Assembly (NCBI RefSeq): GCF_019973375.1
Contig: NZ_BPTV01000001.1
Span: 2,001,104-2,065,103 of the forward strand
Direction of reading: 5' to 3'
DNA from: Prevotella lacticifex
GTDB taxonomy: Bacteria > Bacteroidota > Bacteroidia > Bacteroidales > Bacteroidaceae
DNA length: 64,000 nt
In this document: in pieces, positions 55,134 to 64,000 of the stretch
Numbering within the stretch: the stretch's first letter is position 1
Layout of the letters: each line of letters begins with the position of its first letter
Made by a program: the position numbers and the translations under genes
The notes under the pieces: model-generated
What the model was told of the DNA's origin: nothing
The model's database searches: none
The model's input: only the letters and a program-made list of their open reading frames with translations

Positions 55134-56174
55134 ATGGAGTTTTCCGCAAAGCAGATAGCCCAGTTCATTCAGGGTCGTGTTGAAGGTGACGAGAACGCTA
55201 CCGTCAATACGTTTGCAAAAATAGAAGATGGCAAACCGGGTGCTATCTCATTCCTTGCCAATCCCAAATACACTCATTATCTTTACAATACAGAGTCGAC
55301 AATCGTTCTCGTCGACGAGAGTATCGAACTTGAGAAACCGGCAACGGCAACACTCATTCGCGTGAAGAACGCCCGCGACTGCGTGGCTAAACTTCTGCAA
55401 CTCTACGAGAGCATGAAGCCTAAGAAACAAGGCATTGACTCGTTGGCCTTCATCTCCCCTAAGGCAAAGGTTGGCAAAGACGTTTATATCGGGGCTTTCG
55501 CCTATATCGGCGACGGTGCAGTTATTGGCGACGGATGCCAGATTTACCCCCATGCCACGATCATGGACAATGTCGTTCTCGGCACGGGATGCATCATCTA
55601 CCCCAACGTAAGCATCTATCACGAGTGCCGTTTGGGCAACAACGTGACCATCCACAGCGGCAGCGTAATCGGTGCCGACGGCTTTGGCTTTGCTCCTAAC
55701 GAACAGACCGGCCAATACGACAAGATTCCGCAGATTGGCATTGTGACCATTGAGGACGACGTGGAGATAGGAGCCAACACTTGCATAGACCGTTCGACGA
55801 TGGGCAGTACTTACGTTCGCAAGGGCGTAAAACTCGATAATCTCGTTCAGATAGCCCACAACACCGACATCGGTTCGAACACCGTCATGAGCGCGCAAGT
55901 GGGCATCGCTGGTTCAACAAAGGTGGGACAGTGGTGTATGTTCGGCGGTCAAGTGGGAATTGCAGGCCACATCACCATCGGCGACAAGGTATTCCTCGGT
56001 GCACAAAGTGGTGTCCCCGGAAGTCTGAAGAGCAACCAGACCCTCATCGGCACACCGCCAATGGAGTCGCGTCCTTACTTCAAGTCGCAGGCTATCTTCC
56101 GCCGTCTGCCCGAACTTTACAAGCAAATAAACGACTTACAGAAAGAAGTCGAGGAGCTGAAGAAAGGCAAATAA
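55134..56174 (+). CDS. lpxD: UDP-3-O-acylglucosamine N-acyltransferase
   Basis: This 346-residue enzyme of lipid A synthesis adds the second acyl chain. The N-terminal uridine-binding domain ([18 protein letters not shown]) precedes a left-handed beta-helix of hexapeptide repeats. The catalytic His is in [10 protein letters not shown], and [17 protein letters not shown] is conserved. It is the first of the block lpxD, lpxC/fabZ, lpxA. Confidence 0.95.
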   Translation: MEFSAKQIAQFIQGRVEGDENATVNTFAKIEDGKPGAISFLANPKYTHYLYNTESTIVLVDESIELEKPATATLIRVKNARDCVAKLLQLYESMKPKKQGIDSLAFISPKAKVGKDVYIGAFAYIGDGAVIGDGCQIYPHATIMDNVVLGTGCIIYPNVSIYHECRLGNNVTIHSGSVIGADGFGFAPNEQTGQYDKIPQIGIVTIEDDVEIGANTCIDRSTMGSTYVRKGVKLDNLVQIAHNTDIGSNTVMSAQVGIAGSTKVGQWCMFGGQVGIAGHITIGDKVFLGAQSGVPGSLKSNQTLIGTPPMESRPYFKSQAIFRRLPELYKQINDLQKEVEELKKGK

Positions 56175-56329
56175 ATTCTGAAAGAGGAATCATCTGACTC
56201 TGGAAAGGAAGCTGTCAGACTCTAACCAAGAAACTGTAAGAGCCTAATAAAGAGACTATTAGAATCTTGGGAGGAGTCGAATAAAATCCGGAGAAGAGAC
56301 GAATAGATTCTGAAAGAAAATATTTCAAG
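56175..56329 (+). repeat. degenerate 22-nt tandem array between lpxD and lpxC/fabZ
   Basis: Directly after the lpxD stop, seven units begin at 56175, 56197, 56219, 56241, 56263, 56285 and 56307, exactly 22 nt apart. Unit theme: A-tCT-nnAAAGgAnnnnntnAg (for example ACTCTGGAAAGGAAGCTGTC). Units are diverged. The purine-rich sequence has no coding frame with family likeness. Confidence 0.7.
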
Positions 56330-56394
56330 CGGCTGAGGGTTTATCATCAAAATTACGCCAACGCCGCAACAACAATAATATTGAAACAAAAGAA

Positions 56395-57780
56395 ATGGAA
56401 GCAACCAAACAAAAGACACTGAAAGGCAGTTTCTCGCTATTCGGGAAAGGCCTTCACACAGGTTTGAGTTTGACAGTAACATTCAATCCGGCACCTGAGA
56501 ACACCGGACTTAAGATACAGCGTATTGACCTCGAAGGACAGCCGACAATCGATGCCCTTGCCGAGTACGTCGTTGACACCCAGCGCGGTACAGTCATTGC
56601 CAAGGGCGATGTGCGCGTCGGAACCATCGAGCACGGCATGGCAGCACTCTACGCCATGGGCATCGACAACTGTCTCGTCCAAGTCAATGGCCCTGAGTTC
56701 CCGATTCTTGACGGTTCTGCCGAGAAATATGTTGAGCAGATAAAGAAAGTAGGAATAGTAGAGCAGAACGCTCCTAAGGACTACTACATCATCCGTCACA
56801 AGATAGAAATCACTGATGGTGAGTCGGTTATAACAATTCTTCCCGACGATCAGTTCTCTATTACGGCCATGTGCTCATTCCAGTCGAAGTTCATCAGCAG
56901 TCAGTTTGCGACCCTCGACGACGTCAACAAGTTCGCCGACGAAATCGCTCCTGCCCGCACATTCGTCTTCGTGCGCGACATTATGCCACTCCTTCAGGCC
57001 AACCTCATCAAAGGCGGCGACCTCGACAACGCCATCGTCATCTACGAGCGTGAGGTTCCACAGGAGAAACTCGACCAGCTTGCCGACCTCCTCCACGTTC
57101 CACATATCGACGCCACACAGATTGGCTACATCCAGCACAAGCCGCTGATGTGGGACAACGAGTGCACCCGTCACAAGCTTCTCGACATCATCGGCGACAT
57201 GGCGCTCATCGGAAAGCCAATCAAAGGCCGCATCATCGCTACCCGTCCGGGCCATACCGTGAATAACAAGTTCGCACGGCTCATGCGCAAGGAGATTCGC
57301 AAACATGAGATTCAGGCGCCTATCTACAACCCCAACGACGAGCCGGTGATGGACAACAACCGCATCCGCGAGCTCCTTCCGCACCGCTATCCCATGCAGC
57401 TCATCGATAAAGTGACGGCAGTTGGGCCTACGAGCATTGTCGGAGTGAAGAACGTAACAGCCAATGAGCCGTTCTTCCAGGGTCATTTCCCACAGGAGCC
57501 GGTGATGCCGGGAGTACTTCAGATTGAGGCCATGGCACAGTGCGGCGGCCTCCTCGTCCTCTCACAACTCGAGGAACCCGAGCGCTGGTCAACTTATTTC
57601 CTGAAGATTGACGACGTGAAATTCCGAAAGAAAGTAGTTCCCGGCGACACCCTTCTCTTTCGCGTCGAGCTCCTCCAGCCCGTGCGTCACGGCATCAGCA
57701 CGATGAAAGGATACATCTTTGTGGGCGACACTGTAGTCTCAGAGGCTTCGTTCACCGCACAGATTATCAAGAATAAGTAA
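56395..57780 (+). CDS. lpxC/fabZ: bifunctional LpxC deacetylase / FabZ dehydratase
   Basis: This 461-residue fusion is typical of Bacteroidetes. Residues 1-310 are LpxC, the zinc deacetylase committing to lipid A: TIEHGMAALYAMGIDN and DGSAEKYV, with LLDIIGDMALIGKPI later. Residues about 315-461 are FabZ: LLPHRYPMQLID, GHFPQEPVMPGVLQIEAMAQ with the catalytic His and Glu. It lies between lpxD and lpxA. Confidence 0.96.
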   Translation: MEATKQKTLKGSFSLFGKGLHTGLSLTVTFNPAPENTGLKIQRIDLEGQPTIDALAEYVVDTQRGTVIAKGDVRVGTIEHGMAALYAMGIDNCLVQVNGPEFPILDGSAEKYVEQIKKVGIVEQNAPKDYYIIRHKIEITDGESVITILPDDQFSITAMCSFQSKFISSQFATLDDVNKFADEIAPARTFVFVRDIMPLLQANLIKGGDLDNAIVIYEREVPQEKLDQLADLLHVPHIDATQIGYIQHKPLMWDNECTRHKLLDIIGDMALIGKPIKGRIIATRPGHTVNNKFARLMRKEIRKHEIQAPIYNPNDEPVMDNNRIRELLPHRYPMQLIDKVTAVGPTSIVGVKNVTANEPFFQGHFPQEPVMPGVLQIEAMAQCGGLLVLSQLEEPERWSTYFLKIDDVKFRKKVVPGDTLLFRVELLQPVRHGISTMKGYIFVGDTVVSEASFTAQIIKNK

Positions 57781-57845
57781 CTGCCACTGAGCATTTTACT
57801 ACATTTCACTCATCGTTCACACACAACAGAACAATAATTACGACT

Positions 57846-58616
57846 ATGAATCAGATAAGTCCTTTAGCTTATGTACACCCCGAAGCGAAATTAGGCGACA
57901 ACAATATTATCGGCCCGTTCTGCTTCATCGACCGCAACACCGTCATCGGCGACAACAATGTCATGCAGAACAGCGTCACGATAAACTATGGAGCCCGCAT
58001 CGGCAACAGCAATGAATTCTTCCCCGGATCAAGCATCTCGACGAAGCCCCAGGACCTCAAGTTCAAGGGCGAGGACACGATATGCGAGGTCGGCGACAAC
58101 AATTCCGTCCGTGAGAATGTCACCATTTCGCGCGGCACAGCCTCGAAAGGCACCACTAAGGTAGGCAGCAACAACCTCCTTATGGAGAATATGCACATCG
58201 CCCACGACTGCGTTTTCGGTTCCAATCTCATCATCGGCAACTCGACAAAGTTCGGCGGTGAAGTGACCGTCGACGACAATGCCGTTGTCTCAGCCGAGGT
58301 TTTGTGCCATCAGTTCTGCCGCGTTGGCAGCTACGTGATGATACAAGGCGGCAGCCGTTTCTCCATGGACGTTCCCCCATACATTATCGCCGGTAAGGAG
58401 CCAATCCGCTATGCAGGAATCAATATCATCGGTTTGCGCCGTCATGGATTCTCCAACGATCTCATCGATCTCATCCATAACGCCTACCGAATCCTCTACA
58501 GCGACGGCACACGTGAGGAGAATATCAACCGCATAAAGAGCGAGTTGCAAGTCACGAAGGAGATTCAGTACATCATCGACTTCGTGCAGTCATCGAAGAG
58601 GGGCATCATCAAATAA
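57846..58616 (+). CDS. lpxA: UDP-N-acetylglucosamine acyltransferase
   Basis: This 256-residue enzyme performs the first lipid A acylation. Hexapeptide repeats form the beta-helix (ISPLAYVHPEAKLGDNNIIG). The catalytic His is in MENMHIAHDCVFG. The C-terminal helices (GLRRHGFSNDLIDLI) are standard. The gap to miaA is only 2 nt. Confidence 0.95.
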   Translation: MNQISPLAYVHPEAKLGDNNIIGPFCFIDRNTVIGDNNVMQNSVTINYGARIGNSNEFFPGSSISTKPQDLKFKGEDTICEVGDNNSVRENVTISRGTASKGTTKVGSNNLLMENMHIAHDCVFGSNLIIGNSTKFGGEVTVDDNAVVSAEVLCHQFCRVGSYVMIQGGSRFSMDVPPYIIAGKEPIRYAGINIIGLRRHGFSNDLIDLIHNAYRILYSDGTREENINRIKSELQVTKEIQYIIDFVQSSKRGIIK

Positions 58617-58618
58617 GC

Positions 58619-59530
58619 GTGAAATCCCTCATCGTAATAACAGGTCCTACAGGTGTTGGCAAGACGGAGCTCTGTCTCCGTGTTGCCAACACTTTTCGTA
58701 TACCCATCATCAACGCCGATTCGCGGCAGATATACCGCGAGATTCCCATCGGCACCGCGGCTCCGACAGCTGAGGAGCAGGCTCAGGCCAAGCACTACTT
58801 TGTGGGTACACTGAGCGTTTCCGACTATTACAGCGCCTCAAACTACGAGCAGGATGTCCTCCGTCTCCTCGACCGCCTCTTCGCCGACTCCGATGTGGCC
58901 CTCCTCTCCGGTGGCAGCATGATGTACATCGATGCCGTGTGCAAGGGCATCGACGACATTCCAACCATCCGTGACGACATCCGCCGCACAATGAAGGAAC
59001 GCCTTGCTACAGAAGGGCTTCCCGCTCTCGTCGACGAACTGCGCCGACTGGACCCTGAACACTGGGCCATCGTCGACCGCAACAATCCTCGCCGCGTCGT
59101 CCACGCTCTGGAGATATGTCATCAGACCGGGCGCACCTACACCTCCTTCCGCACCAACAAAGCAAAACCGCGGCCATTCCGAATCATCAAGATTGGCCTC
59201 ACACGACCACGCGAGGAGCTCTACCAACGTATCAACGACCGCGTAGTAAGGATGATCGACAACGGCCTCGTCGACGAGGCTCTCAGCGTACTGCCCTTTC
59301 GTGGCGCCAACGCCCTGAACACCGTCGGCTACAAGGAGATGTTCGAATATCTCGACGGCCTCACAACCCTCGACGAAACAATCCTTCACATCCAGAGCAA
59401 CACCCGACGCTATGCACGCAAACAGCTCACATGGTACAAGCGTGACAGCGATATGAAATGGTTTTCGCCCGAAAACATTGAAGAAATCTTAAATTATATC
59501 ACTGCCTCAGTACAGATTCCAACGAAATAA
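58619..59530 (+). CDS. miaA: tRNA dimethylallyltransferase
   Basis: This 303-residue enzyme prenylates A37 of tRNAs reading U-starting codons. P-loop: VITGPTGVGKTELCLR; then NADSRQIYREIPIGTAAP and LLSGGSMMYIDAVCKG. The start is a GTG at 58619, 2 nt after the lpxA stop, so the two are coupled. Confidence 0.94.
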   Translation: MKSLIVITGPTGVGKTELCLRVANTFRIPIINADSRQIYREIPIGTAAPTAEEQAQAKHYFVGTLSVSDYYSASNYEQDVLRLLDRLFADSDVALLSGGSMMYIDAVCKGIDDIPTIRDDIRRTMKERLATEGLPALVDELRRLDPEHWAIVDRNNPRRVVHALEICHQTGRTYTSFRTNKAKPRPFRIIKIGLTRPREELYQRINDRVVRMIDNGLVDEALSVLPFRGANALNTVGYKEMFEYLDGLTTLDETILHIQSNTRRYARKQLTWYKRDSDMKWFSPENIEEILNYITASVQIPTK

Positions 59531-59531
59531 C

Positions 59532-59539
59532 TATCTTTG
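59532..59539 (+). promoter_or_regulatory. -7 element of the PBP1A promoter
   Basis: TATCTTTG lies directly after the miaA stop and 30 nt before ATG 59570, ruling out the longer frame from 59537. Confidence 0.65.
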
Positions 59540-59569
59540 CATAGTTATAACACCCACACCATAATATTG

Positions 59570-62071
59570 ATGCTAAAGAAAATTATCAACATACTCAAAG
59601 TCCTCTGGCGGGGAATCAAGGGATTCTTTCCTTGGTACGCCAGTCTCTACAAGGGACATAAATGGTACACAAAGACCGCTGTCGGAATAATGTCAGCAAT
59701 TGTTGCCCTGTTCCTTTACCTTGGAATGGTCGACATCAACTTCCTCTGGCTCTTCGGCAAGTCGCCGGGTTTCTACGAGATTATGACTCCACCGAAGAAC
59801 GCCGGCAGCGAGGTTTACAGTGCCGACAGCGTTCTCCTCGGCCGTTATCTCAAGGAGAACCGCATTCCCGTCCGCTACAATGAGATTTCGCCGTCGTTCT
59901 GGCGCGCACTTATCGACACCGAGGATGAGCGTTTCTACGAGCACCACGGCATCGACTTCGAGGGCATCGGCGGTGCCGTCAAGGATGCCGTCACCCACAA
60001 CGGAGCCCGTGGAGCGTCGACCATCACACAGCAGTTGGCCAAGAACCTCTTCCAAGTCCGCCGCGGAAACTCACAGGGATTCTTCGGCCACATACCCGGT
60101 CTGCGCCTTATTGTCGACAAGAGCAAGGAGTGGATCATCGCCATCAAGCTCGAGCTCATATACAGCAAGGACGCCATCCTGACGATGTATGCCAACACCG
60201 TCGACTTCGGCAACAATGCCTTTGGCATCAAAACTGCCGCCAAGACATACTTCAACACCACCCCCGACAAGCTCACTCCCGACCAGTGCGCCCTCCTTGT
60301 GGGCATGCTCAAGGCCACAAGCTACTATAACCCCATCACCCGCCCTGAGAACGCACTGAAACGGCGCAACCAGGTGCTTATCAACATGCGCGACCACAAC
60401 GACCTCACAGCCGAGGCCTGCGACTCACTGATGAAGAAGCGCATCGTGCTCGACGTACAGCAGATGGACGACGATTCGGGACGCGCAAAGTACTTCCGCG
60501 ATGCCGTGGCGAAGTTCCTCAAGCAGCAGCCGGAACTCGACGGCTACGACCTCTACAGCAGCGGACTGCGCATCTACACCACCATCGACACACGTCTGCA
60601 GAAGTATGCCGAGCAGGCCGTGACAAAGCAGATGCGCGTCGTCCAGCGCGCTTTCGAGGGAAACTGGTATCATGAGGACCCATGGCGCGACGAGAAAGGA
60701 CAGGTCATCCCTAACTTCATCGAGGGCATAGCCCAACGGCTCCCGGTTTATAAAGCGCTGCAGGCCAAATACCCCAATCAGCCCGACAGCGTCAACTACT
60801 ACATGAACAAGAAGCATAAGGTGCGCCTCTTCGACTACGAGAAAGGTCATATCACGGCCGACATGTCGTCGATGGACTCCATACGATATATGGTCCGGTT
60901 CATGCACAGTGCCTTTGTGGCCATAGAGCCCCAGACCGGTGCCGTGAAAGCATGGGTCGGCGACATTGACTACGACACCTGGAACTACGACAAGGTGACC
61001 GCTGAGCGACAGCCCGGTTCCACCTTTAAGCTCTTCGTCTACACTGAGGCCATCGACCAGGGACTTGCGCCCTGCGACAAGCGCCGCGACGAATACTTCA
61101 GCATGCAGGTCGAGGACGACGAGACCCACGAGATGAAGACGTGGGCACCGACGAATGCCAACGGCTACTTCACCGGCGACTCCATACCCCTGCGCAGTGC
61201 TTTCGCACAGAGTATCAACTCCATAGCGGCACGGTTGGGGCAGGAAGTAGGGACGTCGAACATCATAAAGATGGCACAGAAGATGGGCATCAAGAGTCCG
61301 CTCAAGGACAAGCCCGCACTGGCCCTCGGCTCCAGCGATGTCAATCTCTTGGAGCTTGCCGGAGCCTATACCACCATTGCCAACGACGGCCGTCACCATG
61401 ATCCGATACTCGTCACGAAGGTTGTCGACGACCAGGGCAACGTCCTCTATGAGGCCGATGACGACGACACACAGGCTGTCAGCCACCGCACGGCGTTCCT
61501 CATGCAGCAGATGCTCAAGGCCGGACTCGTAGAACCCGGCGGCACATCGCAGCCTCTGAACAGCTACATCACCAAGGACACCGACTGGGGCGGAAAGACC
61601 GGAACATCGAACAACCACTCCGACGCCTGGTACATCGGTGTAAGTCCGAATCTCGTGTGCGGAGCGTGGGTCGGCGGCGAATACCGATGCATCCACTTCC
61701 GCTACGGAAAGATGGGACAGGGAGGCCGAGCAGCACTGCCTATCGTCGGAAACTTCATCAAGGCCGTATGGAAAGACAAGCGGTTCATGAAGTACCACGC
61801 CAAATGGCAGCCCGACGACGACATCGACAAGAGCCTCTACGAGTGTCAGAGCTACTGGTCAAAGCCCAAGCGCAAGCTCGACACCATATACGTCGACCGG
61901 TCATCGGAGGCCAACAAGGCTGACGAAGATCTCAACGATGAGGATATGAACAATGATGAGAGTGCCGTCGAGGGAGAGGGCAATGAACCAGAGCCGACAT
62001 CCACACGCCATCATACGGGGAAGAGCCACTCCGGCAGGAACAACTCCTCAGAGGCCGATATTCCGCTTTAG
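59570..62071 (+). CDS. penicillin-binding protein 1A (transglycosylase/transpeptidase)
   Basis: This 833-residue bifunctional peptidoglycan synthase has one membrane anchor (TAVGIMSAIVALFLYLGMV). The GT51 domain has TEDERFYEHHGIDFEG and GASTITQQLAKNLF. The transpeptidase has SxxK in QPGSTFKLFVYTEA, SxN in FAQSINSIAARLGQ, and KTG in GGKTGTSNNHSDAWYIG. An acidic, disordered tail (NKADEDLNDEDMNNDES) ends the protein. A good terminator follows. Confidence 0.94.
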   Translation: MLKKIINILKVLWRGIKGFFPWYASLYKGHKWYTKTAVGIMSAIVALFLYLGMVDINFLWLFGKSPGFYEIMTPPKNAGSEVYSADSVLLGRYLKENRIPVRYNEISPSFWRALIDTEDERFYEHHGIDFEGIGGAVKDAVTHNGARGASTITQQLAKNLFQVRRGNSQGFFGHIPGLRLIVDKSKEWIIAIKLELIYSKDAILTMYANTVDFGNNAFGIKTAAKTYFNTTPDKLTPDQCALLVGMLKATSYYNPITRPENALKRRNQVLINMRDHNDLTAEACDSLMKKRIVLDVQQMDDDSGRAKYFRDAVAKFLKQQPELDGYDLYSSGLRIYTTIDTRLQKYAEQAVTKQMRVVQRAFEGNWYHEDPWRDEKGQVIPNFIEGIAQRLPVYKALQAKYPNQPDSVNYYMNKKHKVRLFDYEKGHITADMSSMDSIRYMVRFMHSAFVAIEPQTGAVKAWVGDIDYDTWNYDKVTAERQPGSTFKLFVYTEAIDQGLAPCDKRRDEYFSMQVEDDETHEMKTWAPTNANGYFTGDSIPLRSAFAQSINSIAARLGQEVGTSNIIKMAQKMGIKSPLKDKPALALGSSDVNLLELAGAYTTIANDGRHHDPILVTKVVDDQGNVLYEADDDDTQAVSHRTAFLMQQMLKAGLVEPGGTSQPLNSYITKDTDWGGKTGTSNNHSDAWYIGVSPNLVCGAWVGGEYRCIHFRYGKMGQGGRAALPIVGNFIKAVWKDKRFMKYHAKWQPDDDIDKSLYECQSYWSKPKRKLDTIYVDRSSEANKADEDLNDEDMNNDESAVEGEGNEPEPTSTRHHTGKSHSGRNNSSEADIPL

Positions 62072-62116
62072 CCGCAGCAAGCTGACAAGCAAAAACACTA
62101 CATTATTATATATAAC

Positions 62117-62165
62117 GAGCCCATAGGACTACTTGAGAAGGAACATCCTATGGGCTCGTCTCGTT
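62117..62165 (+). terminator. terminator of the PBP1A gene
   Basis: GAGCCCATAGGA (62117-62128) pairs perfectly with TCCTATGGGCTC (62146-62157), then GTCTCGTTTT. Confidence 0.8.
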
Positions 62166-62179
62166 TTATCCACCCCACC
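62136..62179 (+). repeat. 44-nt direct repeat, copy A
   Basis: This segment contains the right arm of the PBP1A terminator and its tail. It is identical to 62555-62598, 419 nt downstream. Confidence 0.85.
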
Positions 62180-62374
62180 ATCATTTCCTGACTTCATCAC
62201 ATCTTTGGCTGGATGAAGTGTCATCATTGATTGTCAATTAGTTATAAGCTTATTTCAGCAATTGATGGTGACGCAATTACGAATATATCCCTCCTTAACA
62301 GCCCGGCAGACAGTCAATGTCTTTGTTCTGGCTCATATTGCCTTGCCATCTCCAGATGATAAAGGAAAAGAAAA

Positions 62375-62504
62375 TCATGTACAGGCTTACGCTCCATGAG
62401 GAGCTCTGAGTCTCAACCAGCGGGATAGCCTTACGAGCAAGCTCGTAAGGCTGCCTCATCACCTCAGCACCATAGCTCCATGGGGAGCTAAAGCCTGTAC
62501 ATGA
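62375..62504. repeat. 130-nt inverted-repeat element (MITE or structured RNA)
   Basis: The outer arms TCATGTACAGGCTT (62375-62388) and AAGCCTGTACATGA (62491-62504) are exact complements; pairing extends imperfectly to about 30 nt. Inside lies a perfect 12-bp hairpin AGCCTTACGAGC/GCTCGTAAGGCT (62427-62452) and small hairpins at 62392-62403 and 62474-62489. No coding frame is seen. Confidence 0.7.
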
Positions 62505-62554
62505 CTATTTTCCAATAACTTATTCTCGATTCAGGGTGACGCATTGACGAAGTC

Positions 62555-62598
62555 AGAAGGAACATCCTATGGGCTCGTCTCGTTTTATCCACCCCACC
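62555..62598 (+). repeat. 44-nt direct repeat, copy B
   Basis: It is identical to 62136-62179 but lacks the left terminator arm, so it cannot form the hairpin. Confidence 0.85.
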
Positions 62599-62666
62599 TT
62601 CTTATTATTCATCCGTTGCCGATATGACGGAGAATATACAATTTGAGGAGGATTCTAATCACCCCG

Positions 62667-62818
62667 TTGTTAGTAGGACAGGGATAAATCACAATTAGCG
62701 TGCAACGCATTTATTATCAACGTATTACACCAACGCAATCCCTTTGTCAGTAGTACGGGGGATAAATCACAAATAGCGTGCAACGCATTAATTATCAACA
62801 CAATACCAACGCAATCCG
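62667..62818 (+). repeat. two-copy 78-nt tandem repeat
   Basis: GATAAATCACAA starts at 62683 and 62761 (period 78). Each unit carries TAGCGTGCAACGCATT and attatcaac...accaacgcaatcc. The second half resembles the upstream flank of the dispersed 22-nt array element. Confidence 0.7.
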
Positions 62819-62911
62819 CGGTTAATTGCAGCATATTCGTCGTTCGGGTGATGCAAAAAAAAATCAGATTCGTCTGTTGACCGCATCACACTGTCTGCCA
62901 CGGATAACAGC

Positions 62912-64000
62912 TTACTTCTTTTTCTTCTTGGACGGTTTCTCCAGCCGCGACAGACGGCGCTTGGCCTGCGGATTATCGGGGCAGAGGTCCAGAGCCTTAC
63001 GGTAGTTGCCCACGGCAGCGTCGTTCATTCCGGCTTTCTCACACTCCTTTCCCATCACGACATACTCCGTCGACAGTTTCTTCAGATACTTCATCCGCTC
63101 GGCCTCACGCTCCCGCAGCTGTTCGTTCTCGGTGCGGAGGTCATTGATTATCTGCAACTTACGGCGGATGAAGCGGCGCGCGGCAGGTTTCTCAATATCG
63201 TAGCGGCTGTGGATGGCGAGAAAGAAACTCCTCAGGCACTCCTCGAAGTCGCCACGGTCGAAAGCCTTCACGGCATCGTAATACTCCTTGTCGGCCTTGC
63301 TCTGGCGGAGTGCTTTGTTGATGATTGTTCCGTCGTTATACTGCCGTGCGAACCTCACCACCTCCTGACGGACGAAGATATCGGTGCGACGGATAGGCTC
63401 CTTCAGCGTTATCCCCTCCAACGACGTACACCGCGACAGGGCCACGTAGGCCTGACCACCGGCAAAGGCACCACCGGTGAAGTCGATTTTCACGCGGCGG
63501 AACGTCAGTCCCTGACTCTTATGGACGGTGATGGCCCACGCCAGCCGCAGCGGAAACTGCACGTAGGTGCCCACCTGCTCCTCCTCGATTTTCTTCTCGG
63601 TCTCGTTGAAGCGGTAGCGCACATTCTCCCACATGTCCCTCTCCACGTCATATTCGTTGCCGTTCTCAGCCACCACGCTCACGATGCCACCCTCAGCGTC
63701 GATGGCCGACACCACACCGAGGGTGCCGTTGACCCACCGGTGCGCCATGTCGTTCTTGATGAACATCACGTGGCAGCCCGGTTTCAGCTCCAGTTCGAGG
63801 GGCGTGGGCATCGAACTCTCGGGGAACTCCCCTTTCACCTGTCCTTTCGAGATGAAAGGATCGCCCTCGAGCTTGTCGAGCTCCCTCTGGTTGATGTAGT
63901 CGACCGTGTCGCGGCGTGTCGACAGCGTGATGGGCAGTCCTCCGTCAGCCTCATCGTCTTTCCCCACCCGCTCATTGAGGCGGCGGAGGTCGGCGTCGGT
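62912..64000 (-). CDS. PIF1/RecD-like helicase, C-terminal part (runs off right edge)
   Basis: The visible 362 residues are the C-terminal end of a superfamily 1 DNA helicase. VMFIKNDMAHRWVNGTLGVV and LAWAITVHKSQGLTFRRV (motif V/VI region with the UvrD_C_2 fold) plus AYVALSRCTSLEGI are characteristic of PIF1-like helicases of Bacteroidetes. A C-terminal extension (about 240-362 of the visible part) has TPR-like repeats (EYYDAVKAFDRGDFEECLRS, GNYRKALDLCPDNPQAKRR) and ends in KKKKK. The frame continues past 64000; the N-terminal P-loop is outside the window. Confidence 0.88.
   Translation of the reverse strand, partial: TDADLRRLNERVGKDDEADGGLPITLSTRRDTVDYINQRELDKLEGDPFISKGQVKGEFPESSMPTPLELELKPGCHVMFIKNDMAHRWVNGTLGVVSAIDAEGGIVSVVAENGNEYDVERDMWENVRYRFNETEKKIEEEQVGTYVQFPLRLAWAITVHKSQGLTFRRVKIDFTGGAFAGGQAYVALSRCTSLEGITLKEPIRRTDIFVRQEVVRFARQYNDGTIINKALRQSKADKEYYDAVKAFDRGDFEECLRSFFLAIHSRYDIEKPAARRFIRRKLQIINDLRTENEQLREREAERMKYLKKLSTEYVVMGKECEKAGMNDAAVGNYRKALDLCPDNPQAKRRLSRLEKPSKKKKK

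Larger units (their letters stand above)
62180..62911. other. repeat-rich intergenic gap
   Basis: No gene is supported. It contains a large inverted-repeat element (62375-62504), the second 44-nt repeat (62555-62598) and a two-copy 78-nt tandem (62667-62818). Confidence 0.6.

Noticed and set aside
56222..56482. Minus-strand hydrophobic frame over the 22-nt array
   Set aside because: The hydrophobic text arises from translating purine-rich repeats in antisense; there is no start signal or family.
60425..61798. 457-residue minus-strand frame
   Set aside because: It lies wholly antisense to the PBP1A gene, whose GT51 and transpeptidase motifs are clear; it is a GC-driven shadow.

Overview
The window looks like chromosomal DNA from a Bacteroidales bacterium, most probably Prevotella or a close relative. 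The grounds are the many Bacteroidetes-type promoters (TTG, about 20 nt, then TAnnTTTG), the fused lpxC/fabZ gene, Bacteroidetes-type PurM, a DUF2723 membrane protein, DPP IV, the pyrB-pyrI pair, and very few Shine-Dalgarno sites. No rRNA operon or CRISPR array is visible. The only RNA genes I can support are two tandem tRNA-Asp(GUC) genes.

Layout. 1-1100: two small accessory genes facing an XRE-like regulator. 2198-6367: an arsenic operon arsC-arsR-arsD-arsA-acr3. 7276-10066: a four-domain persulfide/CoA-disulfide reductase fusion and a MarR regulator. 11016-30249: mostly housekeeping genes (rarA, a 2-hydroxyacid dehydrogenase, a TRIC-like channel, groES-groEL, serine acetyltransferase, an RNA methyltransferase, DPP IV, purD, membrane proteins, a polysaccharide deacetylase, queG). 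30471-38651: an accessory block beside the tRNA-Asp pair. It holds an IS66 element nested in a second IS66 element, then a candidate RiPP locus (79-residue cysteine-periodic precursor, radical SAM/SPASM maturase, outer-membrane barrel), then a solitary IS end. 38765-41545: pyrB, pyrI, glyA. 41600-46600: a second accessory stretch with an IS110-like remnant, a putative UDG-like protein, decayed fragments, a DUF1016/PDDEXK nuclease and a DUF5715 protein. 46625-62071: housekeeping genes again (phoH, purC, ubiE, aroE, purM, prfA, pyrF, an HD phosphohydrolase, lpxD, lpxC/fabZ, lpxA, miaA, PBP1A). 62072-62911: a repeat-rich gap. The right edge cuts a PIF1/RecD-like helicase with a C-terminal TPR-like tail.

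Most notable. (1) The RiPP locus at 34403-38478: the precursor has a GG leader and eight cysteines, seven of them exactly five residues apart, most with Tyr at Cys+2. Its precursor and maturase genes are AT-rich, while the barrel gene that follows is host-like in composition. (2) A dispersed intergenic repeat with four copies, all in the same orientation and all upstream of a plus-strand gene. Each is an array of AAACGGnCCGTTT palindromes with an exact 22-nt period. A different, degenerate 22-nt array lies between lpxD and lpxC. (3) ArsD carries a tail of four CCCG repeats. (4) groESL has a sigma-54-like promoter with upstream TGTCA boxes.

How the genes work together. The ars operon covers reduction of arsenate (ArsC), sensing (ArsR), metallochaperoning (ArsD), the ATPase (ArsA) and arsenite efflux (Acr3). 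LpxD, LpxC/FabZ and LpxA form the early lipid A block, next to miaA and PBP1A. PurC, PurM and PurD are purine steps, and PyrB, PyrI and PyrF pyrimidine steps. All assignments come from reading the sequence and remembered family motifs; no database search was run.
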